NCBI RefSeq assembly: GCF_013318015.2
Contig: NZ_CP115841.1
Coordinates: 1,674,001 to 1,738,000, forward strand
DNA from: Agrobacterium tumefaciens
GTDB lineage: Bacteria; Pseudomonadota; Alphaproteobacteria; Rhizobiales; Rhizobiaceae
DNA length: 64,000 bases
Reading direction: 5' to 3'
The notes under the pieces are model-generated. The model saw only the letters and a program-made list of their open reading frames with translations, was not told where the DNA came from and ran no database searches. Of this stretch, positions 56,759 to 64,000 are shown piece by piece; position 1 is the first letter of the stretch, and every line of letters begins with the position of its first letter. A program made the position numbers and the translations under genes.

Positions 56759-57532
56759 TCACTCATCGATTGATGAGAGCGCCTTCCCCATAAGCTCGTG
56801 GAGAAAATCGGCAATTGCCGATTGGTCTCCTTCATTGGCGATCAGATCGTTGCGTATCTCGATCATGACGTTCAAAAGTCCGTCCGGCAGCGCATGCAGC
56901 CGCAATGTATGCGTTACACCGTCTTCCGGACCGTAGGGATCGTTGCGCTTTACCGTGAGCGCAGAACCCTCGGCACCCACCAGCATCGCATCGGCCAGCC
57001 GGCTGTCAGTATCGTGCAGGATGCCGATCTGCACTTCACGGAACTGACCGTGATAGACCGGCGTGAAACTGTGAATGGTCACCACTACCACCTTGCGGCC
57101 GCGGTCCTGCCGCTCGGCAATAATCTCACTGACACGGTCGTGAAACGGCACGTAAAGCGCCGAGGTTCGGGCAAATCGTTCCGCATCGCTCAGATCGAGA
57201 TTGCCGGGAATATTGTAAATCTCGCTTTTGACCGGCATGGCAGAAGGCGATTCCGGCGGCCGGTTGCAATCATAGACCAGGCGCGAAAACCGCTGATGGA
57301 CGAGCGTGGCATCGAGCTTCTGCGAAAGCAGCCTTGCAACCGCCAAGGCACCCGGATCCCAAGCCGCATGGCTCGAAAGCACGTCCGGCGAAAGACCAAG
57401 CGTACCGAGTTTTTCCGGTATGGTGGCTGAAGCATGTTCGCAGACGAGAACGACGTCGCCCTTCGCTGCGGCGTTCTCGACGCCGACAGCCTGTCCTTCC
57501 GCTTCCGTGAAAAACCGTGAACGCACCGTCAT
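56759..57532 (-). CDS. N-formylglutamate amidohydrolase-family protein
   Basis: Predicted zinc-type amidohydrolase of the FGase family, 257 residues. Features are LVCEHASATIPEKLGTLGL near residue 30, HAAWDPGALAVARLLS near 55, VYDCNRPPESPSAM near 88, VVVTIHSFTPVYHGQ near 150 and the late LNVMIEIRNDLI with the conserved glutamate. Classical FGase removes formate from N-formylglutamate in histidine breakdown, but no hut genes are near. It is separated from the permease gene by about 212 bases. It could cleave an N-acyl amino acid made by the neighbouring pathway; that is inference. Confidence 0.82.
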   Translation of the reverse strand: MTVRSRFFTEAEGQAVGVENAAAKGDVVLVCEHASATIPEKLGTLGLSPDVLSSHAAWDPGALAVARLLSQKLDATLVHQRFSRLVYDCNRPPESPSAMPVKSEIYNIPGNLDLSDAERFARTSALYVPFHDRVSEIIAERQDRGRKVVVVTIHSFTPVYHGQFREVQIGILHDTDSRLADAMLVGAEGSALTVKRNDPYGPEDGVTHTLRLHALPDGLLNVMIEIRNDLIANEGDQSAIADFLHELMGKALSSIDE

Positions 57533-57709
57533 GCACGCATCCCGCCCCGAAACCTGCCATTCCGCCGATGACGAAAAGAATTCTTCACATTATCGCGAGT
57601 GTCAAATGGAATTTTGAAATTTTCTCTTCATTTTCCCCATTGACTCGATAGCTGGCACAGATGCTTATATTCGCCAATACACCGGCAAAAAGACCGGAAG
57701 GGGAAAGAT

Positions 57710-58588
57710 TTGCGCAGTACGACGGCCACCGTGTCGGATGTCATCCATGCCCACTATGACGCGCTGACCCGTTCGGAAAAACGGCTGGCGGAGAGCCTAC
57801 TCGGCAACTACCCCGTCTCGGGTCTCGGCAGCATCACCACGATTGCCGAAAATGCGGGTGTTTCGACGCCGACGGTGGCGCGCATGGTGCAGAAGCTCGG
57901 ATACAAAGGTTACCCGGAGTTTCAGGCCCATCTGCACCAGGAACTGGAAGCGACGATCTCCGGCCCGGTTGCCAAACATGACCGCTGGGCAACCAATGCG
58001 CCGGGTCTGCATATTCTCAACCGTTTCGCCGACGCCATAACGGGCAATCTACGCGACACTTTGAGCGATCTCGACACCGCGGTCTTCGACAATGCCGCGA
58101 GGCTGCTCTCGGACCGCAAACGCAGCATCTATTTCGTCGGCGGGCGCATCACCGGCGCGATTGCCGAATATTTTTTCACGCATATGCAGGTGATCCGGCC
58201 AAAGACGACGCTGATGTCGTCCAACTCCAGTGCCTGGCCTCAATATATGTTGAATATGAGCGCCGGTGATGTGCTGGTGATCTTCGACATCCGCCGCTAT
58301 GAGCACGACATGACGACGCTTGCCGAGGTGGCGAAGGCAAACGGCGTACAGATCATTCTTTTCACGGATCAATGGACATCGCCGGTGGCGCGCCACGCGC
58401 TGCACACCTTCCGTGTGAAGATCGAAGCCCCCTCGGCATGGGATTCATCGGTCGTTACATTGTTTGTCGTCGAAGCGCTGATCGAAGCGGTGCAGAGCAG
58501 CACCTGGGATGAAACCAAGGAGCGCATGAACGCGCTGGAAGGGCTGTTCGAGCAGACGCGTCTGTTCCGCAGGCCGGACCGGACATGA
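57710..58588 (+). CDS. RpiR/MurR-family regulator with SIS domain
   Basis: Transcription regulator of 292 residues with an N-terminal HTH_6 domain (about residues 1-80; VIHAHYDALTRSEKRLAESLL and NAGVSTPTVARMVQKLG) and a C-terminal SIS phospho-sugar-binding-type domain (about 110-260; SIYFVGGRITGAIAEYF, SNSSAWPQYML, AGDVLVIFDIRRYEHD). It begins with TTG at 57710, with AGGGGAAAG upstream. It is divergent from the FGase-like gene and lies upstream of the ABC importer, so either could be its target. The ligand is not obvious. Confidence 0.88.
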   Translation: MRSTTATVSDVIHAHYDALTRSEKRLAESLLGNYPVSGLGSITTIAENAGVSTPTVARMVQKLGYKGYPEFQAHLHQELEATISGPVAKHDRWATNAPGLHILNRFADAITGNLRDTLSDLDTAVFDNAARLLSDRKRSIYFVGGRITGAIAEYFFTHMQVIRPKTTLMSSNSSAWPQYMLNMSAGDVLVIFDIRRYEHDMTTLAEVAKANGVQIILFTDQWTSPVARHALHTFRVKIEAPSAWDSSVVTLFVVEALIEAVQSSTWDETKERMNALEGLFEQTRLFRRPDRT

Positions 58589-58876
58589 ACATTAGTAGCC
58601 GGCACAGTGCTTGACGCGGAAACCGCCGGCTGATTGGATACCTGAAATCGCTACCAGCGCGATAAAGCGGGATAAAAACAAGCTGGGGAACATATCTGTC
58701 CAACACGAATGATGATGGGATTACCCCGCGATTGCAGGCACAAAGCCGGGTGATGGCGGAAAATGGGCGTAAAGTGACGGAATCCGGATAAATAAATTGC
58801 AATCCAGCCGTCACATTAGCTTCATCCAGAATCCGTATCAGCGTCCGTAATACGAGAACACGAAGAGGAGAAAAAA

Positions 58877-59983
58877 GTGATCTCTCATTGCCGTCGACTG
58901 CTTGCTGCCACCACCGCTCTGGTAATGGCCTCCACCGCGATCGCTGCCGCTGCGCCAAGCGCCGAACTGATCGCTGCCGCCAAGAAGGAAGGCATGCTGA
59001 CCACCGTCGCGCTGCCGCACGACTGGTGTGGTTACGGCGACGTCATCGCCGCTTTCAAGGCGAAATATCCGGAAATCACCGTCAACGAACTCAACCCCGA
59101 CGCCGGCTCTGCCGATGAAGTCGAAGCGGTAAAGGCGAACAAGGACAACAAGGGCCCGCAGGCTCCTGACGTTGTCGACGTCGGTCTCGCTTTCGGCCCG
59201 CAGATGAAGGCCGAAGGCCTGCTGCAGCCTTACAAGGTCTCCACCTGGGACGAAATTCCTGACAACGTCAAGGATCCGGAAGGTTACTGGTACGGCGACT
59301 ATTACGGCGTGATGTCCTTCTTCGTGAACAAGGACCTCGTCAAGAACGTGCCGAAGGATTGGGCCGACCTGCAGAAGCCGGAATATTCCGGTCAGGTAGC
59401 GCTTGCCGGCGATCCGCGCGCTTCCAACCAGGCTATCCTCGGCGTTCTCGCCGCCGGTCTTGCCAGCGGTGCGAAGTCCGGCAAGGAAGCCGGTGAGGCT
59501 GGCCTGAAATATTTCGCCGAACTCAACAAGGCTGGCAACTTCCTGCCAGTCATCGGCAAGGCTGGCACGCTGGCACAGGGTGCTACCCCAATCATCGTCG
59601 CCTGGGACTATAACGCGCTCTCCTGGAAGAAGACGCTGAACGACAACCCGCCCACGGAAGTCGTGGTTCCGGAAAAAGGCGTTCTGGCTGGCGTTTACGT
59701 TCAGGGCATTTCCGCTTACGCCCCGCATCCGAACGCTGCCAAGCTCTGGATGGAACACCTCTACTCCGACGACGGTCAGCTCGGTTGGCTGAAGGGTTAT
59801 TGCCACCCGATCCGCTTCAACGCGATGGTCAAGGCCGGCAAGGTTCCGCAGGAACTGATCGACAGCCTGCCGCCGGCAGCAGCCTATGAAAAGGCAATCT
59901 TCCCGACGCTCGAAGACGTCGACGCCAACAAGGCCGCCGTTACCGGCGGCTGGGACAGCGTCGTCGGCGCGAACGTGAAGTAA
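58877..59983 (+). CDS. ABC importer substrate-binding protein
   Basis: Periplasmic solute-binding protein of 368 residues. The start is a GTG at 58877 with AGAGGAG upstream. The signal peptide (ISHCRRLLAATTALVMASTAIAAAA) ends near residue 26. The mature protein has the family-1/PotD-like pattern LPHDWCGYGDVIAAFKAKYPEITV, VVDVGLAFGPQM, and YYGVMSFFVNKDLV with PVIGKAGTLAQGATPIIVAWDYNAL. It resembles binding proteins for iron, polyamines or phosphonates; the ligand is unknown. It is separated from the permease genes by a hairpin that likely keeps the binding protein in excess. Confidence 0.9.
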   Translation: MISHCRRLLAATTALVMASTAIAAAAPSAELIAAAKKEGMLTTVALPHDWCGYGDVIAAFKAKYPEITVNELNPDAGSADEVEAVKANKDNKGPQAPDVVDVGLAFGPQMKAEGLLQPYKVSTWDEIPDNVKDPEGYWYGDYYGVMSFFVNKDLVKNVPKDWADLQKPEYSGQVALAGDPRASNQAILGVLAAGLASGAKSGKEAGEAGLKYFAELNKAGNFLPVIGKAGTLAQGATPIIVAWDYNALSWKKTLNDNPPTEVVVPEKGVLAGVYVQGISAYAPHPNAAKLWMEHLYSDDGQLGWLKGYCHPIRFNAMVKAGKVPQELIDSLPPAAAYEKAIFPTLEDVDANKAAVTGGWDSVVGANVK

Positions 59984-59996
59984 CCTTTGAAAAATA

Positions 59997-60031
59997 CACC
60001 CCGGCTTTTCAAAAAGCCGGGGTGCTTCTTT
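59997..60031 (+). terminator. Hairpin between the binding-protein and permease genes
   Basis: A stem of about 11-13 bp (CACCCCGGCTTTT and AAAAGCCGGGGTG) lies 14 bases after the stop codon, followed by CTTCTTTG. The weak T tract suggests partial termination or mRNA 3' stabilisation, as is common in ABC importer operons. Confidence 0.65.
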
Positions 60032-60185
60032 GAAAGCATTTCAGGTAAAACTCCCTAGGTTTTACCCCCGGAAATTGCACAAAACAAAGATCGAAAGTGC
60101 GTCTGACGATTCCGTTTTTACCGGACGTGCGATAATAAAGAACTTTATAGACAGACCGTTTGAAAACGGCGTTTGGGGACCAGGC

Positions 60186-61070
60186 ATGCCATCAACCAAC
60201 TCCGGCGGACCATCCGATGCGGGCAGAAAGTTGCCGCTTCATTGGTTAGGCGTCGTACCTTTTGCTGTTTTTGTTCTGCTGTTTCTGATTTTTCCGACGA
60301 TGAAAATCGTGGTCGGTGCGTTCCAGCGTCCCGATGGCAGCCTGACGCTGGAAAACGTCGCCGGGCTTTTCACCTCGTCCATCCTCGCGGCCTACTGGAT
60401 TTCGATCAAGATCAGCCTCGCCTCGGCGGCTCTTGGCTGCCTGATTGGTTTTGCCGTCGCCGCCGCCGTGGTTCTGGGCGGTCTGCCGCAGCGCATTCGC
60501 GGGCCACTCCTGACATTTTCGGGCGTCGCATCGCAATTTGCCGGCGTGCCGCTCGCCTTCGCCTTCATCGCCACACTCGGCCCGGTCGGCCTACTCACCG
60601 TGTTTTTGAAGACGCAGATCGGCATTGATCTGAGACTCCTCGGCTTCAACATCCTGTCCTTCTGGGGCCTGACCGTCACATATCTGTTCTTCCAGATTCC
60701 GCTGATGATCCTCATCATCACGCCGGCGCTTGACGGATTGAAGCGCGAGTGGCGCGAAGCTGCGGAAATCCTTGGCGCGACCGGCGTGCAATATTGGCGC
60801 ATGGTGGCCTTCCCCATCCTGCTGCCATCGCTGCTTGGCACCATGTCGCTGCTGTTTGCCAATGCCTTCGGTGCGGTGGCCACCGCGATCGCGCTTACCG
60901 GCTCGTCGCTCAACATCGTGCCCATTCTGCTTTTCGCGCAGATCCGCGGCGACGTTCTCGGCAATCCGCATCTGGGTTACGCTCTCGCCTTCGGCATGAT
61001 CGTCGTCACCGGCATTGCCAATGCGCTTTACATCTGGCTGCGCGCCCGTAGCGAAAGGTGGCTCAAATGA
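60186..61070 (+). CDS. ABC importer permease 1
   Basis: Binding-protein-dependent permease, 294 residues from the ATG at 60186 (MPSTNSGGPSDAGRKLPLHW), chosen because GGGGACCAGG precedes it; the frame extends 52 codons further back without a ribosome site. About six helices are visible, and the EAA loop is EWREAAEILGATGVQYWRMVAFPILLPSLLG near residue 190, the contact for the ATPase. It resembles PotB/PotC- and FbpB-type permeases. It overlaps the second permease start by 4 bases. Confidence 0.9.
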   Translation: MPSTNSGGPSDAGRKLPLHWLGVVPFAVFVLLFLIFPTMKIVVGAFQRPDGSLTLENVAGLFTSSILAAYWISIKISLASAALGCLIGFAVAAAVVLGGLPQRIRGPLLTFSGVASQFAGVPLAFAFIATLGPVGLLTVFLKTQIGIDLRLLGFNILSFWGLTVTYLFFQIPLMILIITPALDGLKREWREAAEILGATGVQYWRMVAFPILLPSLLGTMSLLFANAFGAVATAIALTGSSLNIVPILLFAQIRGDVLGNPHLGYALAFGMIVVTGIANALYIWLRARSERWLK

Positions 61071-61849
61071 AGAAGTTCTTCGCCTGGGGCGCGCTGATCT
61101 TCGGCCTGCTCTATTTCGCCCTACCGCTGATCGGCATGACCAACTTCTCGCTGAAAATGCGCCGCGGTGAATATTCCTTCGACGCCTATGGCAAGGTGCT
61201 CACCGACCCGCGTTTTCAGGAAACCTTCAGCTATTCTGTGGTGATGGCTCTCTTCACCATCGTTTTCGGTGTGCTGCTGGTGGTGCCCACGGCCTATTGG
61301 GTCCGCCTCAAACTGCCGGGCTTGCGCCCCTATATCGAATTCATCACGCTCCTGCCGCTGGTCATCCCGGCCATCGTCATCGTGTTCGGTTATATCAGGC
61401 TTTACAACACCTCCAGCTGGCTTCCGCTGACTGGCACGACCTTCGGCACCAACCTGCTTTTGATGTTCGGTTATGCCACGCTCGCCTTGCCCTACATGTA
61501 CCGCGCCGTCGATACTGGTCTTAGGACCATCGACGTCTCGACGCTGACGGAAGCGGCGCAGAGCCTTGGCGCGGGGTGGACGACCATTCTGTCGCGCATC
61601 ATCCTGCCCAATGTTCTGGTCGCCGTGCTATCAGGTGCGTTTTTGACCTTCGCCATCGTCATCGGTGAATTCACCATGGCCGCCCTTTTGAACCGCCCGG
61701 CCTTTGGCCCCTACATGCAGCTGCTTGGCGCCAACCGCGCCTATGAACCGGCTGCACTTGCCGTGATCTCCTTCGGCATCACCTGGGGTTGCCTTGGGTT
61801 GATCCAACTCGTTTCACGCTACCAGAAGGGCGCGCCTCCCAAGGCCTGA
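61067..61849 (+). CDS. ABC importer permease 2
   Basis: Second permease of the importer, 260 residues from the ATG at 61067, which overlaps the stop of the first permease (ATGA). About six membrane helices are visible. The EAA motif is DVSTLTEAAQSLGAGWTTILSRIILPNVLVAVLSGA around residue 155-190. It is a PotC-like partner; the two permeases are expected to form a heterodimer in the inner membrane. The ATPase gene follows after 13 bases. Confidence 0.91.
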   Translation: MKKFFAWGALIFGLLYFALPLIGMTNFSLKMRRGEYSFDAYGKVLTDPRFQETFSYSVVMALFTIVFGVLLVVPTAYWVRLKLPGLRPYIEFITLLPLVIPAIVIVFGYIRLYNTSSWLPLTGTTFGTNLLLMFGYATLALPYMYRAVDTGLRTIDVSTLTEAAQSLGAGWTTILSRIILPNVLVAVLSGAFLTFAIVIGEFTMAALLNRPAFGPYMQLLGANRAYEPAALAVISFGITWGCLGLIQLVSRYQKGAPPKA

Positions 61850-61862
61850 GGACAAGATTTTC

Positions 61863-62921
61863 ATGAGCTTTTTGACACTTAGCAATATCAAGAAATCCTT
61901 CGGCTCCGTACAGGTCGTCCATGATTTCAACATGGCCATCGAAAAGGGCGAGTTCGTCTCCTTTCTAGGCCCGTCGGGCTGCGGCAAGACCACTGTGCTG
62001 CGCATGATCGCCGGTTTCGAAATCCCGACCGGCGGATCGATCGTCATCAACGGCAAGGACCAGACGACGCTCAGGCCCAACCAGCGCAATATCGGCATGG
62101 TGTTTCAGGCCTATGCGCTGTTCCCCAACATGAATGTCTACGAAAATGTCGCCTTCGGGCTCAAAGTCGCCGGCAAGCCGAAAGCCGAGATCGATGCACG
62201 CGTGAAGGAAATGCTTCAGCTCATCCATCTGGAGCATCTGGCGGATCGTTACCCCTACCAGATGTCAGGCGGCCAGCAGCAGCGCGTGGCGCTTGCCCGC
62301 GCATTGGCCCCGAAGCCGGAAGTGCTTCTGCTGGACGAGCCGCTTTCCGCGCTCGATGCCAAGATCCGCGTATCGCTGCGCGAAGAAATCCGCCAGATCC
62401 AGAGAAAGCTCGGCATCACCACAATTTTCGTGACCCACGATCAGGAAGAGGCCCTGTCGATCTCCGACCGTATCGTTGTCATGAATTCCGGCCGCGCCGA
62501 CCAGATCGGTTCGCCCTTCGATATCTACAACAAGCCCGCGACCCGGTTTGTCGCCTCCTTCGTCGGCACGCTGAACCTGATCGACGCAACCGTCGTCGAT
62601 TCCTCTACCAGCACAATTCGTGTCGGAGAGCAGAACGTGACGCTCCACAAGCCGGTCGATGTTGCAAACGGTGAAAAAATCACCCTGGCCTTGCGCCCGG
62701 AAGCAGGAGCTCTCGGCGCTGACGCGAAGGGAGACGTCGCTATTTCCGGTATCGTCACCTCAAGCCAGTTCCTGGGTTCGGTCATCCGAACCCGTCTTGA
62801 TCTCGGCGGCTCGACCTTGTCTTTCGACATGTTCAACGATCCCGGCACCGCACCGCCCGCCCTTGGCGAACAAGTAACGCTTAAATTCGCGGCTGGTGAT
62901 CTTATGGTGATCAAAGATTAA
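61863..62921 (+). CDS. ABC importer ATP-binding protein
   Basis: ATPase of the importer, 352 residues, starting MSFLTLSNIKKSFGSVQVV. Walker A is GPSGCGKTT near residue 38, the signature SGGQQQRVALARAL near 137, Walker B LLLDEPLSALDAK, and the H-loop VTHDQEEA. The C-terminal region after about residue 235 (LNLIDATVV, LRPEAGALG) is a TOBE domain, typical of polyamine, iron and maltose-type importers. It lies in the same operon as the binding protein and permeases. TOBE content fits the PotA/FbpC-like group. Confidence 0.95.
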   Translation: MSFLTLSNIKKSFGSVQVVHDFNMAIEKGEFVSFLGPSGCGKTTVLRMIAGFEIPTGGSIVINGKDQTTLRPNQRNIGMVFQAYALFPNMNVYENVAFGLKVAGKPKAEIDARVKEMLQLIHLEHLADRYPYQMSGGQQQRVALARALAPKPEVLLLDEPLSALDAKIRVSLREEIRQIQRKLGITTIFVTHDQEEALSISDRIVVMNSGRADQIGSPFDIYNKPATRFVASFVGTLNLIDATVVDSSTSTIRVGEQNVTLHKPVDVANGEKITLALRPEAGALGADAKGDVAISGIVTSSQFLGSVIRTRLDLGGSTLSFDMFNDPGTAPPALGEQVTLKFAAGDLMVIKD

Positions 62922-62996
62922 ATGGCTTTTCTCCAGCGTCGGAAGCAGATAGAGCAGGTATAATTCAAATCTGCTTACCGACGATGTGAGGCCAGG

Positions 62997-64000
<1,004 letters not shown>

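Noticed and set aside
60030..60185. 52-codon N-terminal extension of ABC permease 1
   Set aside because: It covers the hairpin flank and has no ribosome site; the ATG at 60186 has GGGGACCAGG before it and gives a normal permease start.

Overview
The window looks like a piece of a main chromosome from an Agrobacterium-type member of the Rhizobiaceae. The protein sequences, the moderately high GC, the overlapping ATGA gene junctions, the class A RNase P RNA beside mraZ, and a betaine-lipid btaAB pair all fit that group. The genus is an inference from sequence resemblance; no database was searched.

Bases 1-21342 hold the division and cell wall (dcw) cluster, all on the minus strand. Reading in the direction of transcription, the first unit is mraZ-rsmH-ftsL-ftsI-murE-murF-mraY-murD-ftsW-murG-murC-murB, tightly packed and closed by a rho-independent terminator at 7305-7340. 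A GGDEF-domain gene (minus) and an MHS-type transporter (plus, with its own terminator) sit in the gap. The second unit is ddlB-ftsQ-ftsA-ftsZ, with ftsZ running off the left edge. Both units are preceded by near-identical CtrA-like sites, and mraZ also has four TGGG repeats at an exact 10-bp period that look like its own operator. rnpB lies just upstream, at 21744-22148.

Bases 22204-35650 carry two tandem flavin oxidoreductases and several peptidoglycan enzymes: two SLT transglycosylases, an AmpD-like amidase, a GH25 lipoprotein and an MltB-like transglycosylase. Also here are a DjlA-like co-chaperone, a pyrophosphate-dependent phosphofructokinase, a LysE-type exporter and btaA-btaB behind a PHO box. 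A 25-residue membrane microprotein with a strong ribosome site and its own terminator ends this stretch.

Bases 35657-50650 contain metF with an ArsR-methyltransferase fusion regulator next to a perfect palindrome, the ABC-F factor EttA, a lipase-like hydrolase, and a CoA-transferase/TPP-enzyme pair. They also contain a HugZ-like protein, RidA, a small phosphatase-like protein, an epimerase-like protein, an L,D-transpeptidase, a TetR-MFS pair with matching operators, and an orphan ParA.

Bases 50661-57532 hold the most interesting group: an iron-type alcohol dehydrogenase, an aldehyde dehydrogenase, a glutamine-synthetase-like ligase and an ethanolamine-type permease in one minus-strand run, followed by an N-formylglutamate-amidohydrolase-like gene. 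Together they could form a gamma-glutamyl route for ethanolamine breakdown to glycine; this is inference. From 57710 to the right edge there is an RpiR regulator, a four-gene ABC importer with a hairpin after the binding-protein gene, and the start of a zinc alcohol dehydrogenase.
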